Source of the DNA: Paenarthrobacter sp. DKR-5
GTDB taxonomy: Bacteria; Actinomycetota; Actinomycetes; Actinomycetales; Micrococcaceae
Length of the DNA: 64,000 nt
Reading direction: 5' to 3'
NCBI RefSeq assembly: GCF_018531425.1
Contig: NZ_JAHBOI010000003.1
Location: 310,001-374,000, forward strand
Shown here: piece after piece, positions 18,301 to 24,491 of the stretch
Layout of the letters: every line of letters begins with the position of its first letter
How positions within the stretch are numbered: position 1 is the stretch's first letter
Notes under the pieces: generated by a model
The model's input: only the letters and a program-made list of their open reading frames with translations
What the model was told of the DNA's origin: nothing
Database searches by the model: none
Program-made: the position numbers and the translations under genes

Positions 18301-18936
18301 GCGCACAACGAGCTCGGCGCCGGCATGCAGCTGGCCATGAAGGACCTTGAGATCCGGGGGGCCGGCAACCTGCTCGGCGGGGAACAGTCCGGGCACATCC
18401 AGGGGGTCGGTTTCGACCTGTACATCCGGCTCGTCGGCGAGGCCGTGGCGGACTACCGCGGCGAGGCCGAGGAGAAGGCGGCGGAGATGAAGATCGAGCT
18501 GCCGGTCAACGCCCACCTGCCGCACGACTATGTTCCGGGGGAGCGGCTGCGCCTGGAGGCCTACCGCAAGCTGGCCTCGGCCCACACGGACGAGGCCATC
18601 GACGAGGTGCTGGCGGAGTTGGTGGACCGCTACGGCGAGCCGCCGGCCCCGGTGGTGAACCTGATCGCCGTCGCCCGGTTCCGGGTCCAGGCGCGCTCGG
18701 CCGGTCTGACCGACGTGGCGCTGCAGGGCAACTTCATCAAGTTCGCCCCGGCGGCACTGCCGGAGTCCAAGACGATGCGCCTGAACCGGATGTACCCGGG
18801 CTCCTCGGTCAAGCCCGCGCTGAACGCAGTGCTGATCCCGAAGCCGAAGACCTCCCGGATCGGCGGCCGCGACCTGGCGGACGCCGAGGTGCTGCAATGG
18901 GCGCAGGGCGTCATCGACGCGATTTTCAAGGAGTAG
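15361..18936 (+). CDS. mfd: Transcription-repair coupling factor Mfd
   Basis: A 1191-residue ATP-dependent translocase that removes stalled RNA polymerase from DNA lesions and recruits UvrA. UvrB-like modules fill about 30-470 (SPRSDTVGRRLAVLRRL; GGILDVFPPTEDHPVRIDFF), the CarD-like RNA polymerase-interaction domain starts at DFVVHEQHGIGRFVEL (about 520), and the RecG-like motor has GDVGYGKTEIA (Walker A), DEEQRFGVEHKE (motif II) and HQLRGRVGRGRERAYAY (motif VI). The C-terminal TRCF domain follows. Length is typical. ATG 15361 has GAGGGAG upstream. The usual downstream actinobacterial mazG is not here. Confidence 0.97.
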   Translation: MSLNGLRRALEQDTSFSRVREQASRPFGGRSDELQVGAPSGMRPVLLAEMAAGLQESGGGVVLAVTATGREAEDLVDSLRCYLPADAVAEFPSWETLPHERLSPRSDTVGRRLAVLRRLTHPEGSPLQVVVAPVRAVVQPLVKGLGDLEPVSVKVGDDVEFSDLVRRLAAAAYARVDMVTHRGEFAVRGGILDVFPPTEDHPVRIDFFGDEVEQMRWFAVADQRSLSSPGLKHPTELYAPPCRELLITPSVMSRAAKLQHEWPAAASMLEKIAGGIAVEGMESLAPALVDSMEPFLAQFPEGSLAVVIEPEKVRTRAHDLTATNEEFLEAAWSTASDGGSAPLDLAGVDLEAASFRTLAQTRATAAENKVGWWSITSLNPDDELVLDVDVLTIAAREPRGYQGDVGEMLDFIGSRVRDQWRLVVATDGPGPAQRLAELFHDADIPAARVDSLEELPQPGIIEVTTAAAGRGFVLDGLKLGLLTEADLLGRTSPGSTKDMRRMPSKRRNAVDPLQLQAGDFVVHEQHGIGRFVELIQRSTGAGQAKQVREYLVLEYAPSKRGAPGDRLFVPTDQLDQVTRYVGGDTPSLSKMGGSDWAKTKSQARKAVKEIAGELIRLYSARMASRGHAFGPDTPWQRELEEAFPYVETPDQLTTINEVKADMEKEIPMDRLVSGDVGYGKTEIAVRAAFKAVQDGKQVAVLVPTTLLAQQHYETFSERFSGFPVRVKPLSRFQTAAEAKETSEGVKNGAVDVAIGTHRLLSKEVQFKDLGLVIVDEEQRFGVEHKEALKKMRTNVDVLAMSATPIPRTLEMSLTGIRETSTLATPPEERHPVLTYVGPYTDKQTSAAIRRELMREGQVFFVHNRVSTIERTAAKIRELVPEARVEVAHGQMSEARLEQIIVDFWEKRFDVLVCTTIIETGLDISNANTLIVDGADKYGLSQLHQLRGRVGRGRERAYAYFLFPSEKPLGEVALERLKAVAAHNELGAGMQLAMKDLEIRGAGNLLGGEQSGHIQGVGFDLYIRLVGEAVADYRGEAEEKAAEMKIELPVNAHLPHDYVPGERLRLEAYRKLASAHTDEAIDEVLAELVDRYGEPPAPVVNLIAVARFRVQARSAGLTDVALQGNFIKFAPAALPESKTMRLNRMYPGSSVKPALNAVLIPKPKTSRIGGRDLADAEVLQWAQGVIDAIFKE

Positions 18937-19060
18937 CCGGGCGGGTCGCGAGCCATCTGCAGACGTTCCGCCCCGGATCGTTTACTGTTTCAACCGTCAT
19001 GTACGCGCGGGGGAGCCGGCCTGGGGTCCGGCAGCTGCATCTGGAACCGGGGGACCACAA

Positions 19061-19819
19061 TTGAACAAGAAGCACGTGTCGGCAGGGATCCTGCTGTCCG
19101 CAGCGCTGGCACTGACGGGATGCGCGGGCGGGGCAGCGACCGGCAACGCCGCATCCGTTTGGGCCAGCACGAAAGCCGCCACCGATTCCACACCCAAGCC
19201 CGCGGCCACTCCGACGCCGACACCGACGCCGGTGAAGACCTACACGAACAAACAGCTCGCGGCGATCATCACTGAGCTCGAGGACGCGAACGGGCAGCCC
19301 ATGACGGTCATGCCCGCCGCGCAGATCGACCAGGGCCTGGTCAAGGCCAAGGAGCTGCGGCAGAACGCCGTCGTCACGCCGGCCGCCTGCGCCGACCTCG
19401 CCGCCAACAATAACGGCATCCCCGAAGGGACGACCTATGCCGCGGGCGAGAGCATCTCCATGAAGGAAGAGACGCTGACCGTCGTCTCGGCTGTGGGGGC
19501 CAAGTCGCCGGCGCTGCTTGCCGGTAACACGACCAAGATGGCCGGCATGTACAGCAAGTGCTCCAACTTCACCGTCCAGGCCGGCGGGATGACCCTCAAG
19601 GCGCATGTCCAGCCGCTGGCGGTCACGACGAGCGGGGACCACTCCGCCGGGGTGCTGATCACCCAGACCACGCCCACGGGCGACAAGGTGACCACCCTGG
19701 TGGTTTCCGGCTCCAAGAGCACCCTCGGAGCGAGCGCCATCAAGATGGGCGCCGCCGTCACGCCCGGCTCGGCCCCCGAGCTGGTCAAGCTCGTGGACGC
19801 AGTCCTCGCCAAGGGCTGA
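19061..19819 (+). CDS. Putative secreted lipoprotein
   Basis: A 252-residue protein from TTG 19061 with GGGGGA upstream. A lipoprotein signal peptide ends in LTGC (Cys 21). A Thr/Pro-rich spacer with repeated PTPT (about 43-60) probably crosses the cell wall, and the rest is a soluble domain with two further Cys (one in PAACADL, one in YSKCSNF). No known family was recognised, although the layout is like actinobacterial LpqN/sensor-type lipoproteins. It follows mfd by 124 bp and has its own leader; palindrome copy A starts 16 bp after its stop. Confidence 0.8.
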   Translation: MNKKHVSAGILLSAALALTGCAGGAATGNAASVWASTKAATDSTPKPAATPTPTPTPVKTYTNKQLAAIITELEDANGQPMTVMPAAQIDQGLVKAKELRQNAVVTPAACADLAANNNGIPEGTTYAAGESISMKEETLTVVSAVGAKSPALLAGNTTKMAGMYSKCSNFTVQAGGMTLKAHVQPLAVTTSGDHSAGVLITQTTPTGDKVTTLVVSGSKSTLGASAIKMGAAVTPGSAPELVKLVDAVLAKG

Positions 19820-19850
19820 CGCCAACTCTGCCCGGCGCCAACTCTGCCCG
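19820..19850 (+). repeat. Duplicated left arm next to palindrome A
   Basis: CGCCAACTCTGCCCG at 19820-19834 is repeated at 19836-19850, the second being the left arm of palindrome A. The first copy starts directly after the lipoprotein stop codon. A partial duplication like this is what slippage or repeated insertion at one place would leave. Confidence 0.7.
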
Positions 19851-19923
19851 TTAACGGCCCGCGGACCCCGTTCCGGGCCGGTGTGACCGGCTCCGGGACG
19901 GGGTCCGCGGGCAGAGTTGGCGC
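19835..19923. repeat. 89-bp intergenic palindrome, copy A
   Basis: Outer arms GCGCCAACTCTGCCCG (19835-19850) and its exact complement (19908-19923); a middle stem GCGGACCCCGT (19861-19871) with ACGGGGTCCGC (19898-19908); an inner stem GCCGGT (19877-19882) with ACCGGC (19886-19891) around GTG. The whole element can fold into one long hairpin. It lies 16 bp after the lipoprotein stop and upstream of the DUF559 gene. Copy B at 20856 differs at one base. Confidence 0.9.
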
Positions 19924-20030
19924 ACCGGGGCGCCGGCTAGCGTCCTCCACAGGGTCAGCCGCGGCTGCCGCCGGCAACATGCTGAGCCGGGCCCGTGCGG
20001 GCGGAAGCCATCGCGGTCCAAGGTGGGCTC

Positions 20031-20837
20031 ATGGTGGTCGAGATCCTGCGTCAACTCCACGGTGCAGCACGCCTCGGTGAGCTGTTGGCCGCAGGCGCCT
20101 CACGGTCTGAGCTGCGGCGCGCCTGCGAACGGGGGCAGGTGCTGCGGCCGGCCTACGGCTGCTTCGCGCTGCCCGACGCGCCTGCTGACCACCTCGCTGC
20201 CTGCGTGACGCCCGGCAGCCTGACCTGCCTCAGCTCGGCCCGGGCGCACGGCCTGTGGCTCCTGCGCGAACCGGAGGTACCGCACCTGCTGGTCCGCCGC
20301 GGCCGCCAGGGAAGCCTCGTACCGCACCGGCATGACGGGACCGGCAGGACGCCCCGAATCGTGGACGTCCCCGAGACGGTGCGGCAGGCCGCGCACTGCT
20401 TGCCCGCTTTGGAAGCACTCGTCATCGCGGAGTCATGTGTAGCCAAGGGGCTGCTCAGTGCGGCGGGAATGTCGCGGGCGCTCGACTTTCCGGCCGGCAG
20501 GAACATCGCGCGGCTTATTGACCCGCAGGCGCAGTCACTGCTGGAGACGGTCGCGCGCTGGCTGCTCATGGAGGCGGGGTACAGCGTGCAGTCCCAGGTG
20601 TATTTCCCCGGCGTCGGCCACGTGGACCTGCTGGTGGAGGGCAGGGTCGTGGTGGAGCTGGACGGGTTCGAGTTCCACTCCGCCCGCGAGGACTATCGGC
20701 GGGACCGGCTGCGGTGGAACTCGCTGACCTGCGCAGGGCTGCCCGTGCTGCGCTTCACGTTCGAAATGGTGATGGCGCGGTCCGGTTATGTCCTGGCCTG
20801 CGTCCGGGAAGCGCTCGCGCAACCGGCGCACGGGTGA
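20031..20837 (+). CDS. DUF559/AbiEi-like protein with Vsr-type endonuclease fold
   Basis: A 268-residue protein from ATG 20031 (AAGGTGGG just upstream); GTG 19995 in frame would add 12 residues. The N-terminus (about 1-60) resembles the AbiEi antitoxin winged helix: LGELLAAGASRSELRRAC, then RPAYGCFAL. The C-terminus is a DUF559/restriction-endonuclease-like domain with VVVELDGFEFHSAREDYRRDRLRWN, in which the E/D-x-D...H...D...R pattern is the likely metal site. Such proteins occur in many copies in Micrococcaceae but have no established function. It stands between two nearly identical palindromes, which is striking. Possible roles include toxin-antitoxin regulation, defence or DNA repair. Confidence 0.75.
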   Translation: MVVEILRQLHGAARLGELLAAGASRSELRRACERGQVLRPAYGCFALPDAPADHLAACVTPGSLTCLSSARAHGLWLLREPEVPHLLVRRGRQGSLVPHRHDGTGRTPRIVDVPETVRQAAHCLPALEALVIAESCVAKGLLSAAGMSRALDFPAGRNIARLIDPQAQSLLETVARWLLMEAGYSVQSQVYFPGVGHVDLLVEGRVVVELDGFEFHSAREDYRRDRLRWNSLTCAGLPVLRFTFEMVMARSGYVLACVREALAQPAHG

Positions 20838-20855
20838 TCCGCGCAGCCCTGCCCG

Positions 20856-20944
20856 GCGCCAACCCTGCCCGTTAACGGCCCGCGGACCCCGTTCCGGGCC
20901 GGTGTGACCGGCTCCGGGACGGGGTCCGCGGGCAGAGTTGGCGC
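20856..20944. repeat. 89-bp intergenic palindrome, copy B
   Basis: Matches copy A at 88 of 89 positions; the single change (CCAACCCTG for CCAACTCTG) breaks one base pair of the outer stem. Similarity continues into short flanks on both sides (CTGCCCG before, AC after). It starts 19 bp after the DUF559 stop and lies 3' of both that gene and the convergent small membrane protein gene. Confidence 0.9.
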
Positions 20945-20966
20945 ACAGGCGGGTGCGCGGCGGGGC

Positions 20967-21182
20967 TTACCGCTCGCCGCGGTCCAGCCAGCCAAGGACG
21001 TGCTGCGGCAGGGCGAAAGCCACGAAGGCGCAGGCCAGGCAGACGGCCATCGGCCACGGGTTGCTCAACGTCATGAAGGAGAGGGCGTACAGGCCCGCGG
21101 CGAAGATGCCGAAGCAGAGAATGAAGAGCACTGCGCTGACGACGACGTTGTTTTCACCATCAGATACCGGGTGCTTGGACAA
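20967..21182 (-). CDS. Small membrane protein, two predicted helices
   Basis: 71 residues from TTG 21182, chosen because AGGAGG lies 4 bases upstream; a longer frame to 21233 would run into deoC. Hydrophobic segments are about 13-33 (VVVSAVLFILCFGIFAAGLYAL) in the N-terminal half and about 39-58; the C-terminus is basic and charged. No family was recognised. It follows deoC by 28 bp on the same strand, so may be co-transcribed, and ends 22 bp from palindrome B. Confidence 0.65.
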   Translation of the reverse strand: MSKHPVSDGENNVVVSAVLFILCFGIFAAGLYALSFMTLSNPWPMAVCLACAFVAFALPQHVLGWLDRGER

Positions 21183-21210
21183 GGTTCCTCCTGAAGTTCT
21201 GGGCTCAGCT

Positions 21211-21891
21211 TCAGTACGAGGAAGTGCCTTCAAGGCCCTTCACGATCGCTACCCCTGAACTGGCGCCGATGCGGGTTGCTCCTGCCGCAATCATAGCTTG
21301 TGCGTCGGCCAGGGACCGCACGCCGCCGGAGGCTTTCACCCCGAGCAACGGGCCGACAGTGCGGCGCATCAGGGCCACGTCCTCGACGGTGGCGCCCCCG
21401 CCGTTGAAGCCGGTGGACGTCTTGACGAAGTCCGCCCCCGCCTCGACCGCGGCCTCGCATGCCAGGACCTTTTGCTCGTCGGTGAGCAGCGCCGTTTCGA
21501 TGATCACCTTCAGGATCGCCCGCCCCGCGTGCACGGCTTCCGCCACGGCACGGATGTCATCGACCAATGCGCCCTTGTCCCCGGCCCGGGCCGCCGCAAT
21601 GTTGATGACCATGTCCACTTCGTCCGCGCCGTCGAGGTTCGCCCCGCGCGCCTCGAAGACCTTCACGTCGGTGGGCGTCGCTCCCAGCGGGAAACCGGCG
21701 ACGGCGCAGGTCAGCACGCCGGTGCCGCGCAGGGCGTTGTGCGCCGTCTTGACCCACACCGGATTCACGCACACCGACTTGAACTTGTACTGCGCGGCTT
21801 CGGCGCAGAGCGTGAGCACGTCCTGCTCGCTGGCTTCCGGCTTCAGCAGGGTGTGGTCGATGTAGGAGGCGATGTTCGGGATTTCCGACAT
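21211..21891 (-). CDS. deoC: Deoxyribose-phosphate aldolase
   Basis: A 226-residue class I aldolase that splits 2-deoxy-D-ribose 5-phosphate into glyceraldehyde 3-phosphate and acetaldehyde during deoxynucleoside breakdown. ATG 21891 has GGAAAGGA 5 bases upstream. Conserved residues: Asp in VDMVINIAA, Schiff-base Lys in FVKTSTGF and second Lys in VKASGGVRS, followed by ATRIGASSG phosphate-binding sequence. Length is typical. Acetaldehyde from this step could feed the aldehyde dehydrogenase at 46789, and the purine nucleoside phosphorylase at 39854 acts earlier in the same salvage route, but the genes are not linked. Confidence 0.95.
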   Translation of the reverse strand: MSEIPNIASYIDHTLLKPEASEQDVLTLCAEAAQYKFKSVCVNPVWVKTAHNALRGTGVLTCAVAGFPLGATPTDVKVFEARGANLDGADEVDMVINIAAARAGDKGALVDDIRAVAEAVHAGRAILKVIIETALLTDEQKVLACEAAVEAGADFVKTSTGFNGGGATVEDVALMRRTVGPLLGVKASGGVRSLADAQAMIAAGATRIGASSGVAIVKGLEGTSSY

Positions 21892-21994
21892 GACGGTCCT
21901 TTCCGGCTTTGCGGGCCCGGGATCGGGGGAAAGCAACATCTTGTCACACATCCTTTCCGCGCCGGGGCGGCCCTGCGAGCTTGCTCACAAAGTG

Positions 21995-22024
21995 TTGAGG
22001 GTTCAAGCAACGGCCCCCTACTGT
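21995..22024 (+). promoter_or_regulatory. Candidate promoter for the small gene at 22133
   Basis: TTGAGG (21995-22000) and TACTGT (22019-22024) are separated by 18 bp and face right. The only gene in range is the 63-residue ORF, which would have a leader of about 100 nt. Confidence 0.45.
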
Positions 22025-22132
22025 CGAAGGCACAGCTTCGCGACGGCGGGGAGCGGTACCTTCAGCACCTGTCCCCGCCGAGCGGATCCTGCAGGGAACA
22101 ATCCCGTCAACGACGACGCCGGAGGCACCGCA

Positions 22133-22324
22133 ATGTCAGTACCCACCAATTCCGCCCGCTCCCTTTCGTCCTGGCTCCGCCGGACCGTGAATGACAACGT
22201 CACCCCCGACCACCGCGCCGAGTGCAGCCGCGCGATGGAGCAGTTCCAGGCTATGGAAGACCACCTCGCGGCCGGCCACTCCGCGCACCTCGCAGCGCAC
22301 CCCGCGGTGCCCGCGGAGGGCTAG
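22133..22324 (+). CDS. Small hypothetical protein, 63 residues
   Basis: Starts at ATG 22133 with GGAGG 7 bases upstream, ends 26 bp before the convergent hemD gene. The product (MSVPTNSARSLSSWLRRTV at the start) is soluble, has about nine His and Arg-rich helices, no Cys pair and no membrane segment. Only one Cys is present. A plausible promoter lies at 21995-22024. No family was recognised; coding potential rests on RBS, promoter and codon use. Confidence 0.6.
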   Translation: MSVPTNSARSLSSWLRRTVNDNVTPDHRAECSRAMEQFQAMEDHLAAGHSAHLAAHPAVPAEG

Positions 22325-22350
22325 GAACCAGCCGCCCGGCGCCCGCGCCT

Positions 22351-23481
22351 TCACACGTTCAGCCGGTAGCCCCGTTTGATCACTGTGGCCACAAGGCGCG
22401 GGTCCGGCAGCGACTGCCGCAGCCGGCTGATCGCCATATCGAGGGCGTGCTCGCCGGGGGCTTCGGGCAGGAACTGCTGGAGTGCCGCCCGGGGGAGCAC
22501 CGTCCCGTCCGCATCCACCAGCGCCCGCAGCAGGGCCATCGCGGTGGGCGCCATGTCGGCCGAGACTCCGTTGAGCATCACGGACCGTCCGCGCAGTTCC
22601 AGGAGCCCGCTGGCGGTCTCGACCCGCCGCACCTGATGGAGCGTGAGGTGCTCGCACACCAGCCGGATCAGGGCGCCCATCCGGAACCGCGCCGGGATGA
22701 TCGGGGCCAGCCCCGCGTCCTGCAGCGGCCGCGCAGTGACCGGGCCCACCGCTGCGGGGACGACGTCGGCGCGCATCGCGGCGACCAGCGCGTCGTAGCA
22801 GCCCATTTCGTGCGCGGTGCTCCACAGTGCATCGACCGCCGGGGCGCTGGTGAAGGTCACCACGTCCAGCTGCCTGGCGCAGACCGCCTCGATCAGCCGT
22901 GGCAGCCGCTCGGCTCCCTCGGGCTTCACCCACCGGTAGGGGGTGACAGTGAGCACCTTCGCCCCGGCGCCGCGCAGCCGCGCGAGCTGGCTGGCGTCGG
23001 TGTAGCCGTGCTGCTGGAAGGCGATCGTGCGCCCGGCGACGCCCTCTTCGAGGAGCATGTCCACGAGGGTGGAGGTGCGTTCGTCGTCGCTGATGGCGAC
23101 GTCGCTCAGGCCCGCCGCGCGCACAGCGCCACGCGCCTTGGGCCCGCGGACGTAGATCCAGGAGGCGTCGAGCGCGCGGACCAGCGCGTCGCCGAGTCCG
23201 GCCGCGTCGGCGCCCTCGAGCCAGCGGCGCATGCCGTAGGCCGTGGTGACGACCGTGATGTCCGGAAGGTCGGTGATGACGGCACGCGTGTCCGCAACCA
23301 GTTGGATGTCCTCCTCGACGGGGGCAATTTTCAAGGCCGGAGCGTGCAGCACCGAGGCTCCCCGGCGCTCAAGGGCCAGGATCAGGTCCTCGGAGCGCCG
23401 GTCGGACGTGACGCCGATCCTGAAGCCGGCCAGCTGGCTGGTGCTGAAGTCCTCGACGGAACGCTTCGCAGGGATGGTCAT
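22351..23481 (-). CDS. hemD: Uroporphyrinogen-III synthase fused to a winged-helix domain
   Basis: A 376-residue protein. Residues about 15-265 are HemD, the enzyme that closes and inverts ring D of hydroxymethylbilane: alternating Rossmann-like domains with IGVTSDRRSEDLILALERRG, FQQHGYTDASQLARLRGAG and VTFTSAPAVDAL. Residues about 280-376 are an OmpR-type winged helix (ELRGRSVMLNGVSADMAPTAMALLRAL...RLRQSLPDPRLVATVIKRGYRLNV). This actinobacterial fusion may couple tetrapyrrole synthesis to gene control, possibly of nitrite genes, given that it overlaps cobA by 4 bases in the nirB operon. The DNA-binding function is inferred. A housekeeping hemD is expected elsewhere. Confidence 0.9.
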   Translation of the reverse strand: MTIPAKRSVEDFSTSQLAGFRIGVTSDRRSEDLILALERRGASVLHAPALKIAPVEEDIQLVADTRAVITDLPDITVVTTAYGMRRWLEGADAAGLGDALVRALDASWIYVRGPKARGAVRAAGLSDVAISDDERTSTLVDMLLEEGVAGRTIAFQQHGYTDASQLARLRGAGAKVLTVTPYRWVKPEGAERLPRLIEAVCARQLDVVTFTSAPAVDALWSTAHEMGCYDALVAAMRADVVPAAVGPVTARPLQDAGLAPIIPARFRMGALIRLVCEHLTLHQVRRVETASGLLELRGRSVMLNGVSADMAPTAMALLRALVDADGTVLPRAALQQFLPEAPGEHALDMAISRLRQSLPDPRLVATVIKRGYRLNV

Positions 23482-24488
23482 GATGCGGCCAGCGTATCGG
23501 CCAGCGTCCGCAGCTCCGAGCCCGCCGCCTGCCGGACGACGTCGCCGACGACCAGCACCGCGGGGGACTTGCAGCGCGCGGCGCCGGCGGCCGTGACGAT
23601 GCCTCCCAGGGTGGAAACGGTGGTCCGCTGCGAGTCACTGTAGCCCCGCTCGATGATCCCCACCGGCATGTCCGGCCGCATCCCCGAGCGGCGCAGCCCC
23701 GCGGTGAGGTCCGGCAGCGTGTTGACCCCCATCAGCACCACGATCGTGCCGCCGAGGCCAGCCAGGTGCCGGTGCTCGTCGTCGGTCAGCGGTGCGTGGC
23801 CCGAGACAACCGTGAACAGGTGGCTCACGCCGCGGTAGGTCACGGGAATGCCGGCCGCCGCGGGCACCGAGATGGCGCTCGTGACGCCGGAGACGACGGT
23901 CACGGGCAGGCCCTCGGAGCGGCAGCGGTCCACTTCCTCGCCGCCCCGGCCGAAGACGAACGGGTCCCCGCCCTTGAGCCGCACCACATGATCCCCGGCC
24001 TTCGCGCGGGCGACCATCAGGTCCTCGATGGCGCTTTGGCCCAGGGGGTGGTGGCCCGGACGCTTGCCGACGTCGACCAGCTCGGCACCGGGGGCGAGCC
24101 GGTCCAGGTTCGCGTGCGGGGCGAGCCGGTCGAACAGGACGACGTCGGCCTCCCGCAGCGCGTCGAGGGCCGCGGCCGTCAGCAGCTTGTCGGTGCCGGG
24201 GCCCCCTCCCACCAGGGTGACCGCGCCTCCCGGGGCAGCGGCGGCTTCGCGGGTCGCCGGGATGCCTGCCCGGGCGCAGCGCGCCGCCAGCGGGGCCCAG
24301 TCCTGCCCGTCATCGACAAGGGACACCAAAGCGGTCCCGTCGAGCTGGTCCGGCCGCAACCCGGCAGGCGCGCCGATCTCCGCCACGGCCGCACCCGCGG
24401 CGAGGTACCGGCGCACGGCGCGTCGGGCGGCCGCGGGAGAGCCGGCGACAAGCACTCTGCGGCCGGTGAGGTCAAGGGTCAGCTGCAT
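23478..24488 (-). CDS. cobA: Uroporphyrinogen-III C-methyltransferase with degenerate SirC-like N-terminus
   Basis: A 336-residue protein. Residues about 85-330 are a SAM-dependent methyltransferase making precorrin-2 for siroheme: [80 protein letters not shown]. The first about 85 residues begin [23 protein letters not shown], like the dehydrogenase half of CysG, but the NAD loop GxGxVAxRK is lost, so it is probably inactive. It is 3 bp after nirB and 4 bases overlap hemD. Dehydrogenase and ferrochelatase steps must be coded elsewhere. Confidence 0.93.
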   Translation of the reverse strand: MQLTLDLTGRRVLVAGSPAAARRAVRRYLAAGAAVAEIGAPAGLRPDQLDGTALVSLVDDGQDWAPLAARCARAGIPATREAAAAPGGAVTLVGGGPGTDKLLTAAALDALREADVVLFDRLAPHANLDRLAPGAELVDVGKRPGHHPLGQSAIEDLMVARAKAGDHVVRLKGGDPFVFGRGGEEVDRCRSEGLPVTVVSGVTSAISVPAAAGIPVTYRGVSHLFTVVSGHAPLTDDEHRHLAGLGGTIVVLMGVNTLPDLTAGLRRSGMRPDMPVGIIERGYSDSQRTTVSTLGGIVTAAGAARCKSPAVLVVGDVVRQAAGSELRTLADTLAAS

Positions 24489-24491
24489 CGG

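Noticed and set aside
15046-18897. 1283-residue open frame on the minus strand
   Set aside because: Antisense shadow of mfd; high GC keeps the frame open, composition is His/Arg/Gly-rich and no family motif is present.
20031-20837. Vsr mismatch endonuclease
   Set aside because: Shares the fold, but has an AbiEi-like N-terminus and lacks the Vsr zinc motif; no dcm-type methylase is nearby.
19835-20944. Insertion sequence or composite transposon
   Set aside because: No transposase gene or target-site duplication was seen; the palindromes are direct copies with internal symmetry, not terminal inverted repeats.
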